A stretch of 11,216 nucleotides of DNA from UBA12151 sp964600645 (lineage in GTDB: Bacteria; Patescibacteriota; Minisyncoccia; Moranbacterales; UBA9337): the NCBI GenBank assembly GCA_964600645.1, contig CAZRJL010000031.1, positions 1 to 11,216 of the forward strand, read 5' to 3'. Position numbers and translations under genes: made by a program. This document shows, one piece after another, positions 5,310-11,216 of the stretch. The notes under the pieces were generated by a model. The model worked only from the letters and a program-made list of their open reading frames with translations. It was not told the DNA's origin and searched no databases. The stretch's first letter is position 1. The number at the start of each line of letters is the position of its first letter.

Positions 5310-6212
5310 ATGGAATTTCTAAGAAATATTAAAAACAGTGTCTATAATCCGAAATATTATCAGGAGCTTTTGAGTCGGCCGTTTTCTTATTCAGTTAAGT
5401 ATTTTTTCAAATTTGCATTGGTTTTTTCGGTACTTTTTGTTTTGAGTTTTTCTGTTTTCATTTTTCCAAAGGTTAACAGAGAATTGAAAGCTTTTATTGT
5501 TGAATCAGTAAATGATTATCCTGATGAGTTAGAGGTTTCTATGAAAAATGGAAGCGTGAGTACCAATGTTGAAGAGCCATATTATATAAAAGTCCCTTCT
5601 TCATGGAAAGGAGGACAGCAACAAAGTGTAAATAATTTTGAAAATTTGATTGTTATTGACACAAAAAACGAGCCGGATTTAAGTAATTTGGAAAAATACA
5701 ATGCCGCCCTATTGATTACCGAAAAATACATTATCTACAAAGAGGAAAATGGAAAAAACACCATCCAATCTCTCGAAGGTTTTCCGGACGTTGTCATTAA
5801 TAAAGAGAATGTTAGTAGCTTTATCGAAAAATATTCTCCTTATTTGAAATTTATTTACATTCCTTTAGTTTTTGCGTTTTTTGTTGTCTCTCTGTTTTTT
5901 CTGATTTTCAGATTGATTTATCTTTTCTTTGCGGCTTTGTTGATTTGGTTGGTGGCGAGTATTAGGGGTGTGAAGATCGATTATTGGAAAGCATATCAAA
6001 TTGGATTACACTTGATGACTTTGCCATTGATTCTGATATCACTAACCTCGATTAAATTTCCTTTTGCTTTTACTGTGGTTTTATTAATTGCGGCCGCTGT
6101 TAACATTAAAAATATCAGCAAGGAAGACTCTGAACTTGTTGCGGATGAAGTTGAAATGAAACCAAAAAATGAATACGCCCAGGCTACGCCGGGAATACTT
6201 TCGGAAAAGTAA
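5310..6212 (+). CDS. DUF1189-type membrane protein, 300 aa
   Basis: The N-terminal motif (NIKNSVYNPKYYQELLSRP, then YSVKYFFKFAL) and the layout fit DUF1189, an integral membrane family of unknown function. One span lies at about 31-53, an extracytoplasmic domain of about 120 residues follows (55-178), then four spans at about 179-203, 204-219, 231-248 and 250-266. The C-terminal tail is charged and cytosolic. The start ATG 5310 follows an A-rich stretch without SD, about 53 nt after the predicted transcription start. It is a single-gene unit, probably ended or followed by the inverted repeat at 6243-6285. A role in envelope stress or secretion would be a guess. Confidence 0.8.
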   Translation: MEFLRNIKNSVYNPKYYQELLSRPFSYSVKYFFKFALVFSVLFVLSFSVFIFPKVNRELKAFIVESVNDYPDELEVSMKNGSVSTNVEEPYYIKVPSSWKGGQQQSVNNFENLIVIDTKNEPDLSNLEKYNAALLITEKYIIYKEENGKNTIQSLEGFPDVVINKENVSSFIEKYSPYLKFIYIPLVFAFFVVSLFFLIFRLIYLFFAALLIWLVASIRGVKIDYWKAYQIGLHLMTLPLILISLTSIKFPFAFTVVLLIAAAVNIKNISKEDSELVADEVEMKPKNEYAQATPGILSEK

Positions 6213-6236
6213 AAAATTTAAGTGGGTTTTGTGGTG

Positions 6237-6285
6237 TATAATAAAAAGTACATACCTAGGTACGTATCTGAGTATGTACTTTTTT
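6237..6285 (+). promoter_or_regulatory. TATAAT box followed by inverted repeat: 5'-UTR hairpin or terminator
   Basis: TATAAT (6237-6242) is followed directly by an inverted repeat, 6243-6255 (A5 then GTACATAC) with 6272-6284 (GTATGTAC then T5), 13 bp with a 16-nt loop. The loop carries a third related arm, GGTACGTAT, so GTACATACC could pair with it instead (8 of 9). No good -35 is seen at 16-18 nt. It may be the promoter and mRNA 5' hairpin of the SET-rsgA operon, the terminator of the preceding gene, or both; alternative pairing would permit attenuation. Confidence 0.5.
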
Positions 6286-6373
6286 GAAAATAGGATAAAA
6301 AAATGGAAGCTGGTTTTGGAGGACAAAGGACGAGGGAGAATTGAGATTTGGGATTGAATGAAGAAATAAAATT

Positions 6374-6748
6374 ATGACCAAAAATATCATTATTAAAAAA
6401 TCAAAAATAAGCGGAAAAGGTGTTTTTGCATTGCGAGATTTTGAAAAAGGAGAGGTGGTTCTAAGATGGAATCCCAAGCCAATCAAGAAATCAGAAATGG
6501 AATTATTATCAGTTCGTGAAAAAAATTGCGTCATTCCTTTTAGTGGTAGGTATTTTATTATGCAAAGTCCTGAAAGATACATTAATCATTCCTGTGAAGC
6601 AAACACGACAGTTAAGGATAATTCTGATGTTGCTATTCGGGAAATTAAGAAAGGCGAAGAAATTACTTCTGATTATATCAAAACAAAGGGAGGAAGTAGT
6701 TTTGAGTGCAAATGTGGGAGTAAAAAATGTAGAAAAATAATTTTTTAA
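6374..6748 (+). CDS. SET-domain protein (lysine methyltransferase-like), 124 aa
   Basis: This is a compact SET domain, the S-adenosylmethionine-dependent protein-lysine methyltransferase fold. The visible motifs are SGKGVFA (13-19), RYINHSC (68-74, the NHSC signature), EITSDY (96-101, with the catalytic-site Tyr101) and a short post-SET cysteine cluster ECKCGSKKCR (C112, C114, C119). The protein is almost nothing but the domain, as in many bacterial versions, and all core motifs are kept, so it should be active. The target is unknown. It leads an operon with two hydrolases and rsgA; the next start is 10 nt downstream. A ribosomal or nucleoid protein would be a reasonable target class but is not shown by sequence. 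Confidence 0.88.
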   Translation: MTKNIIIKKSKISGKGVFALRDFEKGEVVLRWNPKPIKKSEMELLSVREKNCVIPFSGRYFIMQSPERYINHSCEANTTVKDNSDVAIREIKKGEEITSDYIKTKGGSSFECKCGSKKCRKIIF

Positions 6749-6758
6749 TTTCAATTAT

Positions 6759-7325
6759 ATGAAGTGTATTATTATCCACGGATGTCCGTCAAACATTGAA
6801 AAGGCGATGAATCCTGAAACTAGGACTCATGACAAACACTGGATTCCTTGGATAAAAGAAAAGCTAACCGAAAGAGGCATAAAAGTCGAAACCCCACTTA
6901 TGCCAGAACCGTGGCATCCTGATTATGGAAAATTCAAGTCTGAATTTGAAAAATATGAAGTTAATGAGGATACTATTTTAATTGGACACAGTTGTGGCTG
7001 TGCTTTTCTGGTGCGTTGGCTAGGTGAAACCAATCAAAAAATCTCTAAGTTGATATTAGTGGCTCCATGGAAAATTCCAGACGGGGATGATGAGGCTAGA
7101 CAAAGATTTTATATTTATCCTATTGATGAAACAATTAAGGACAGAGTCCGGAAAATCGTAATGTTTACGGCTGACGATGAGGAAGATGATGGAAAGGAAA
7201 GTTCGAAGATTTTTCACAAAGCATTGGGTGGCGAAATCATTGAACTTAAAGGGCGCGGACATTACATTATGGGTGATATGGGAACGATTGAGTTTCCAGA
7301 ATTATTGGACGTAATTTGTAATTGA
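6759..7325 (+). CDS. RBBP9-like serine hydrolase paralogue, 188 aa
   Basis: This is a second copy of the RBBP9-like alpha/beta hydrolase type found at 2514. It opens with the same MKCIIIH and has the nucleophile motif I-G-H-S78-C-G-C and the likely base His168 in GRGHY. The acidic member is probably within TADDEEDD (137-144). The sequence is otherwise clearly diverged from its paralogue (a longer N-terminal loop up to WIPW). The start is ATG 6759 without SD, and 26 bases around it equal those at 2508-2533. It sits between the SET gene and another hydrolase with short gaps, so all are probably co-transcribed. Confidence 0.86.
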   Translation: MKCIIIHGCPSNIEKAMNPETRTHDKHWIPWIKEKLTERGIKVETPLMPEPWHPDYGKFKSEFEKYEVNEDTILIGHSCGCAFLVRWLGETNQKISKLILVAPWKIPDGDDEARQRFYIYPIDETIKDRVRKIVMFTADDEEDDGKESSKIFHKALGGEIIELKGRGHYIMGDMGTIEFPELLDVICN

Positions 7326-7333
7326 AATCAAAG

Positions 7334-8101
7334 ATGAATATTGAAAAAATAAAAATTCCATCAACAAAAGGCAATTTGGCGATTGCTATTCATAATTCAG
7401 AAAAACCGACAGACAAACTCGCTATTCTGTGTCCAGGCTATCTCGACTCAAAGGACTATAAGCATTTAGTTGGTTTGGCAGAAGTTTTGAATGGACGAGA
7501 TTATACCGTTATTAGATTTGATCCAACGGGAACGTGGGAAAGTGATGGAGATATTTCTGATTATACCGTAACGCAGTATCTTGATGATATAAAGAGTGTT
7601 TTGGAATATATGTTAGCAAAAGGAGATTACAATGATATTTTACTTGGCGGACATAGTAGAGGCGGACAACTTTCAATTTTATATTCTGCGCGAGACCCAA
7701 AGATTTCTACAATTTTGGGAATTATGCCATCCTCAGGACCGATAACAGGAAAGAAGCGTGATGATTGGGATAAGTTAGGCGTGAGCATTTCTCAAAGAGA
7801 TTTACCCGATGATAGAAATAAAACAAAGGAATTTTGTGTGCCATTTGATCACGTTTTAGACAGGGACCAATATGATGCAGTTGGAGATATTAAAAAAATT
7901 AAATCGCCAGTAATACTGATTGCTGGAGAATTAGATGAAGTAGTTGAACCTGAAGATGTGAAAGAACTTTTTGAAAATGCTAACGAGCCGAAAAAGTTTA
8001 TAATTATTCCTAATATCGGACACGACTACAGACTCAATGATGACGAAGTTAAATTGGTTAATGAAGAAATATTGAAACAGTTAGATTCAATAAAAATATA
8101 G
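7334..8101 (+). CDS. Alpha/beta hydrolase, 255 aa
   Basis: This is a cytosolic alpha/beta hydrolase with the full triad visible: Ser108 in G-G-H-S-R-G-G, Asp201 in AGELDEVV, and His230 in NIGHDYR. The oxyanion-strand motif LCPGYLDSKDY (32-42) precedes a helix. The layout resembles acyl-esterase or YqiA/2-hydroxymuconate-like hydrolases; the substrate is not readable. I take ATG 7334 over the TTG at 7322, because TTG would overlap the preceding stop and add only MKSK. The gap to the upstream gene is 8 nt and to rsgA 4 nt, so it is an internal operon gene without a strong SD. Confidence 0.85.
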   Translation: MNIEKIKIPSTKGNLAIAIHNSEKPTDKLAILCPGYLDSKDYKHLVGLAEVLNGRDYTVIRFDPTGTWESDGDISDYTVTQYLDDIKSVLEYMLAKGDYNDILLGGHSRGGQLSILYSARDPKISTILGIMPSSGPITGKKRDDWDKLGVSISQRDLPDDRNKTKEFCVPFDHVLDRDQYDAVGDIKKIKSPVILIAGELDEVVEPEDVKELFENANEPKKFIIIPNIGHDYRLNDDEVKLVNEEILKQLDSIKI

Positions 8102-8105
8102 GATA

Positions 8106-9245
8106 ATGGATATTTTAAAAATAATCAAAATTGAAGACTTGGGTTGGGATAATTTTTTTCAGTCCAAAAAAGCCGAATTGGGATTGGGGGATTTTTCGGT
8201 TGCCAGAGTGGTTGCTGAATATAGGGGTGCGTATAAAGTCAAAAATGAAAGCGGTGAATTTCTGGCAAAAATTACCGGCAAGCAAATGTTCAATTCGGAA
8301 ACAAGAGAAGATTATCCTGCGGTTGGCGATTGGGTCGCCTTGGACGAACTTGATAATGAGCAAGCTGTTATTCAGGTTGTCCTGCCGAGAAAATCAATAA
8401 TTAAAAGAAGGTTCGGTGATAAGAATAAAACTGGTGAGAAAAACGATGTTCAGATAATTGCTACCAATATTGACGTGGCTTTTATAGTCCAATCTGTTGG
8501 CAGGGATTATAATATCAATCGTTTTGAAAGATATTTAGCCATCATTGAAGATTCAGCTATAAAACCAGTAGTTATAATCAATAAAACAGATTTGATTACC
8601 GCTTCCGAATTAACTTTCAAATTAGCAGAAATAAGCGACAGGCTGGGTGGTATTGATGTTATTTCGACCAGCACAGTAGACAATGAAGGGTTGGATAAAT
8701 TGAAAAATTATATTGAAAAAAGAAAGACCTACTGTTTCCTTGGTTCATCTGGCGTGGGAAAATCATCGCTTATCAATAAACTGCTCGGAAATGATAATAT
8801 TAAAATAGGGGATATTAGCTCATATTCAGACAGAGGGAAGCACGTCACGACAGGCAGAGAAATGTATTTTTTGCCTGCCCGCCAAAGCCTCGGCGCAGGC
8901 GGGGAATCAGGCGGTATTGTGATCGATAATCCGGGGATCAGAGAAGTTGGTATGACAGATTTGGATGCGGGAATTGATAGCTTGTTTGACGAGATAACTA
9001 TTCTGGCGGAAAACTGCAAATATGCCGACTGCACGCATATGCACGAACCGGGTTGCGAAGTACTAAGGGCGTTAAATGACGGAGTATTGGACAAGGATAG
9101 ATACACTAATTATATAAACCTGAAAAAGGAAATCAAGCATTTTGATATGAGCCAGTCAGAAAAAAGAAAAAAAGACAGAAGTTTCGGAAAATTCATTAAA
9201 AAGGCAAAAAAAGAACTGAAAAATTCAGGGCATAAAGATTTTTAA
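8106..9245 (+). CDS. rsgA: Ribosome small-subunit-dependent GTPase RsgA, 379 aa
   Basis: RsgA (YjeQ/YloQ) is a circularly permuted GTPase that binds the 30S subunit near the decoding region and 16S 3' domain late in maturation. Order in the protein: OB-fold domain (about 30-100), G4 NKTD (159-162), P-loop GSSGVGKSS (213-221), G2 HVTT (246-249), G3 DNPG (274-277), and a zinc site C304-x4-C309-x-H311-x5-C317, ending in a basic tail. All nucleotide-binding motifs are intact. Between MYFLP and GGIVIDNPG, where relatives have one or two residues, there is an insert of about 10 residues (ARQSLGAGGES) encoded by a GC-rich palindrome. The start ATG 8106 is 4 nt after the upstream stop. This is the last gene of its operon. 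Confidence 0.95.
   Translation: MDILKIIKIEDLGWDNFFQSKKAELGLGDFSVARVVAEYRGAYKVKNESGEFLAKITGKQMFNSETREDYPAVGDWVALDELDNEQAVIQVVLPRKSIIKRRFGDKNKTGEKNDVQIIATNIDVAFIVQSVGRDYNINRFERYLAIIEDSAIKPVVIINKTDLITASELTFKLAEISDRLGGIDVISTSTVDNEGLDKLKNYIEKRKTYCFLGSSGVGKSSLINKLLGNDNIKIGDISSYSDRGKHVTTGREMYFLPARQSLGAGGESGGIVIDNPGIREVGMTDLDAGIDSLFDEITILAENCKYADCTHMHEPGCEVLRALNDGVLDKDRYTNYINLKKEIKHFDMSQSEKRKKDRSFGKFIKKAKKELKNSGHKDF
8874..8904 (+). repeat. GC-rich palindrome inserted in frame in rsgA
   Basis: CCCGCC (8878-8883) and GGCGGG (8898-8903) form a stem, with inner GCC (8887-8889) and GGC (8892-8894) and symmetric 3-nt internal loops. It is far richer in GC than the surroundings and accounts for the extra residues in RsgA. 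It resembles the short palindromic (REP-like) elements scattered through many Patescibacteria genomes; only one copy is in this window. Confidence 0.7.
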
Positions 9246-9276
9246 ATAGGCTGGCAATAAAGATCGGTTGACTTTG

Positions 9277-9302
9277 TAAAAACACCCAGTCGGGTGTTTT
9301 TA
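9277..9302 (+). terminator. Intrinsic terminator of the SET-rsgA operon
   Basis: TAAAAACACCC (9277-9287) pairs with GGGTGTTTTTA (9292-9302), 11 bp with an AGTC loop. It shares its ACACCC/GGGTGT core with the 16S terminator at 341-363. Confidence 0.87.
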
Positions 9303-9303
9303 C

Positions 9304-9332
9304 TTGCTTTGCTCTTGATGTCATGCTATATT
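9304..9332 (+). promoter_or_regulatory. Promoter of the 9376 gene
   Basis: TTGCTT (9304-9309), a 17-nt spacer and TATATT (9327-9332). The expected transcription start is near 9339. A small inverted repeat (GTAATT 9342-9347, AATTAC 9355-9360) lies between it and the SD. Confidence 0.6.
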
Positions 9333-9375
9333 TTTAGTGTTGTAATTTGACAATAATTACCCGGGAGGAGAGAAG

Positions 9376-9768
9376 ATGAAAGTAGATGAGTCAACAAAAG
9401 CAGAAAAGGCAGATAAAGCGTGGTTCTGGAGTTGGATGATAATGGGGTTGTTCTTTACTGTTGCATACTTCTTATTATTGGGCTTGATTGCTAAAAAACA
9501 GGTTGAACTGAAAAACGAGTGGTTTACATCTATTGAATACAATCAAGGTCAACTTAATGACGGAATTACAATGGAATCGAATAGGTTTGCTCTGATGGAT
9601 GCAAAAGGAGGAGATTTATTGATTATGAATCAGGGAGAAAAATTTACTTTTATCCATTACAGTTTCCTGGCACATTCTGTGAAATTTTGCGACAATTCTG
9701 GGAAAGAGCATGAAAGATATGTAGATGCAGTTAGTTCACAAATGAAAAAAATTGTTAGAAGAAGATAA
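9376..9768 (+). CDS. Single-TM hypothetical protein, 130 aa
   Basis: I recognise no family. A charged 15-residue N terminus precedes one strong membrane span (about 16-39), followed by KK and a soluble domain of about 90 residues that is probably beta-rich (GGDLLIMNQGEKFTFIHYSF) and ends in a basic RRR. The span looks like an uncleaved anchor; orientation is ambiguous because both flanks carry lysines. The start is well supported: GGGAGGAG (9363-9370) sits 5 nt before ATG. With its own promoter, strong SD and terminator it forms an isolated unit, built like the 473-1122 unit and unlike the SD-less operons around it. Confidence 0.75.
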   Translation: MKVDESTKAEKADKAWFWSWMIMGLFFTVAYFLLLGLIAKKQVELKNEWFTSIEYNQGQLNDGITMESNRFALMDAKGGDLLIMNQGEKFTFIHYSFLAHSVKFCDNSGKEHERYVDAVSSQMKKIVRRR

Positions 9769-9802
9769 ATTTATCTTATCATTGGTCGTAATAAAAAGGT
9801 AG

Positions 9803-9830
9803 AAGAGCTTGACCAGCTCTTTTTTATTTT
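9803..9830 (+). terminator. Intrinsic terminator after the 9376 gene
   Basis: AAGAGCT (9803-9809) pairs with AGCTCTT (9815-9821) across a 5-nt loop, followed by a T-rich tract. Confidence 0.82.
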
Positions 9831-9857
9831 GCTCGAAAATTCAAAAGGGGGTAGAAT
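9829..9857 (+). promoter_or_regulatory. Promoter of the Nudix unit
   Basis: TTGCTC (9829-9834), a 17-nt spacer and TAGAAT (9852-9857). The expected transcription start near 9864 falls within the palindrome at 9862-9881. The -35 overlaps the end of the preceding terminator. Confidence 0.55.
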
Positions 9858-9861
9858 GGAA

Positions 9862-9881
9862 GTAATGACATATGTCATTAC
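9862..9881 (+). promoter_or_regulatory. Perfect 20-bp palindrome at the transcription start
   Basis: GTAATGACATATGTCATTAC is fully self-complementary. It begins 4 nt after the -10 box. It may be the operator of a dimeric repressor, or an 8-bp hairpin with ATAT loop at the 5' end of the mRNA. No regulator gene is in the window. Confidence 0.6.
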
Positions 9882-9944
9882 ATATTTAGGAAATGAATAA
9901 AAAGCAAAAATATGAAAAAAGTTAAAGATTGAAATAATAATGAT

Positions 9945-10013
9945 ATGAGAGAAGAAAAAGTTTTAACCAACGCGACTCTTTGTTTTCTTGTGAAAAAGGG
10001 CAAAGTGTTGTAA
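9945..10013 (+). pseudogene. N-terminal remnant of a Nudix (MTH1-like) hydrolase
   Basis: ATG 9945 opens a 22-codon frame containing ATLCFLVKKGKVL, which is the first strand pair of MutT/MTH1-like Nudix proteins (usually continuing LLA-K). It is cut by TAA 10011-10013; the following codons in frame (KKFKK, stop) could be the old continuation after a small deletion. The rest of the Nudix fold, including the Nudix box, is absent before the intact Nudix gene at 10046. It is most simply the remnant of a second, tandem Nudix gene, or of a gene replaced by the present one. Confidence 0.5.
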
Positions 10014-10045
10014 AAGAAGTTTAAAAAGTAATATCAACTAATAAT

Positions 10046-10456
10046 ATGTCAGATAGACCAAAGGTGGGTTTAGGGGTTGCAGTGATAAAAGACGGAAAAG
10101 TTTTACTTGAAAAGAGGAAAAACTATCACGGAGATGGTAGTTGGTGTTTTCCTGGTGGACATTTGGAATTTGGTGAAACTTGGGAGGAATGTGCCAAGAG
10201 AGAAACCAGAGAAGAGGCGGGCATTGAAATCAAAAATCTGCGCTTTGGAACAGTGACGAATGATATTTTTTCCAAAGAAAACAAGCACTATATAACCATC
10301 ATTATGATAGCGGAATATGACTCCGGCGAAGTTCAAATAATGGAACCTGAAAAAAATGAAAAATGGGATTGGTTTGAATGGGACAAACTGCCATCACCAT
10401 TATTTATTCCACTGCAAAACTTAATCAAGCAGGGATTTGATCCGCTTAAAAAATAA
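10046..10456 (+). CDS. Nudix hydrolase, NUDT15-like, 136 aa
   Basis: This is a Nudix nucleotide pyrophosphatase. The box G-x5-E-x7-REUxEE-x-GU is complete: G38, E44, R52, E53, E56, E57, G59, I60. Beyond the box, the PGGHLEFGETWEECAKRET stretch, NKHYITIIM, EPEKNEKWDWFEWDKLP and QGFDP match the NUDT15 layout, an enzyme that hydrolyses (thio)guanine and related nucleoside triphosphates. This makes a house-cleaning role on modified or deoxy nucleotides likely. The start ATG 10046 has no SD and lies 32 nt after the Nudix remnant. It is expected to be transcribed from 9829-9857; the permease gene follows after 24 nt. Confidence 0.92.
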   Translation: MSDRPKVGLGVAVIKDGKVLLEKRKNYHGDGSWCFPGGHLEFGETWEECAKRETREEAGIEIKNLRFGTVTNDIFSKENKHYITIIMIAEYDSGEVQIMEPEKNEKWDWFEWDKLPSPLFIPLQNLIKQGFDPLKK

Positions 10457-10480
10457 AAATTAACAAAACTTTTTAAATTT

Positions 10481-11216
10481 ATGATTAAATTGTTTGCCGA
10501 TTGGCTAACTTATTCAATTTTTGGTATTACCAAAAAAACACTTCTAGCTGAGGCGGTTAATTTTTTTATTTATGATACGATCAAGATTTTTTTGCTTTTG
10601 GTTGTAATAATTTTTACAGTTTCCATTACCCGATCATTTTTACCGCCGGAAAGGATTAGAAAAATATTATCCAGTGAAAAGAAATATTTTGGCAATTTTT
10701 TGGCGTCTCTTTTGGGAATTATCACGCCGTTTTGCACTTGCTCGGCTATTCCGCTGTTTCTTGGTTTTCTGGAAGCGGGCGTACCGCTAGGAACAACTTT
10801 CTCGTTTCTTGTGGCTTCTCCGATGATCAATGAAGTCGCAATTGTTTTGCTTTTGGGAATGTTCGGCTGGAAAATTGCTCTTTTGTATATTATCAGCGGA
10901 CTTATTATCTCCATACTTTCCGGAATTGTGATCGGGAAATTAAAAGTTGAAAATTTAGTGGAAGAATTTGTGTATAAAAGCAATCAGAACGGAAAACTTT
11001 TGTTGCCATCATTAACTTGGAAGCAAAGAATTGATTATGCTAAAAATTACACCATCGGAATTATCAAGAAAGTTTGGATTTATATTTTGATCGGAATCGG
11101 AATCGGAGCGTGGATACATGGCTATGCGCCGACTGATTTTCTGGCGGAGTACGCTTCGGCTGATAAATGGTATGCGGTTCCATTGGCGGTTTTAGTAGGT
11201 ATTCCGCTTTATTCAA
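10481..11216 (+). CDS. YraQ/ArsP-type permease (partial, 3' end outside window)
   Basis: The frame opens at ATG 10481 and is still open at the window end, giving 245 residues of a protein that in this family is usually about 300-350 aa. The mark is PFCTCSAIPLFLGFLEAGVP followed by FSFLVASPMINEVA, typical of the ArsP_1/DUF318 permease family (YraQ, ArsP). Some members export organoarsenicals; for most the substrate is unknown. Hydrophobic spans are seen at about 33-50, 70-95, 100-125, 130-150 and 200-215. There is no SD upstream, and no clear promoter or terminator in the 24-nt gap, so it may be co-transcribed with the Nudix gene. Confidence 0.87.
   Translation, partial: MIKLFADWLTYSIFGITKKTLLAEAVNFFIYDTIKIFLLLVVIIFTVSITRSFLPPERIRKILSSEKKYFGNFLASLLGIITPFCTCSAIPLFLGFLEAGVPLGTTFSFLVASPMINEVAIVLLLGMFGWKIALLYIISGLIISILSGIVIGKLKVENLVEEFVYKSNQNGKLLLPSLTWKQRIDYAKNYTIGIIKKVWIYILIGIGIGAWIHGYAPTDFLAEYASADKWYAVPLAVLVGIPLYS

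Noticed and set aside
8874..8904. CRISPR repeat or terminator in rsgA
   Set aside because: There is one copy only, no spacers and no T tract, and the reading frame passes through it intact.

Overview
The window looks like a chromosomal piece of a small-genome, AT-rich bacterium, most likely a Patescibacteria/CPR lineage (Parcubacteria- or Moranbacteria-like). This is an inference from the low GC content, the mostly Shine-Dalgarno-less starts, the 16S gene that is not followed by 23S, the mix of small accessory enzymes, and one GC-rich palindrome of a kind I associate with these genomes. No marker gene here fixes the phylum. All convincing genes are on the + strand.

Layout. Bases 1-48 are the 3' end of a 16S rRNA gene (helix 45 and anti-Shine-Dalgarno). 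A structured trailer of about 300 nt follows and ends in an intrinsic terminator (341-363), with no tRNA or 23S gene behind it. Next is a two-gene unit of small unknown proteins with good promoter and SD signals (473-1122, terminator 1150-1185). A run of close-packed genes lacking SD sites follows: S51 peptidase-like protein, LysE-type exporter, RBBP9-like hydrolase and DUF3795 Cys-rich protein (1276-3354). Then comes an accessory-looking trio: three-TM protein, tiny acidic ORF and PLD-like protein (3448-4797).

The most remarkable part is 4808-5222. A near-consensus sigma70-type promoter (TTGCAC-17-TATAAT) drives a second copy of the last 14 nt of 16S rRNA plus its trailer, closed by its own, unrelated terminator. 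The two copies are identical over 140 nt, and four of the five substitutions in the 210-nt core keep RNA base pairs (one is a two-sided change). This suggests a functional, separately transcribed, roughly 380-nt RNA carrying the anti-SD sequence and not a dead fragment. I do not recognise it as a named RNA family.

After it lie a DUF1189-type membrane protein (5310-6212) and an operon of SET-domain protein, RBBP9-like hydrolase paralogue, alpha/beta hydrolase and RsgA GTPase (6374-9245, terminator 9277-9302). The rsgA gene carries an in-frame GC-rich palindrome. A single-TM unknown protein with its own promoter, SD and terminator follows (9376-9830). Last come a promoter with a 20-bp perfect palindrome at the predicted start of transcription, a truncated Nudix remnant, an intact NUDT15-like Nudix hydrolase (10046-10456) and a YraQ/ArsP-type permease cut by the window end (10481-11216).

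Cooperation between genes is mostly suggested by spacing. RsgA assists 30S maturation and so relates to the 16S gene in function, but they are separate transcription units. Several promoters here are followed within 4-5 nt of the -10 box by an inverted repeat, which may be a common 5'-UTR or operator device.
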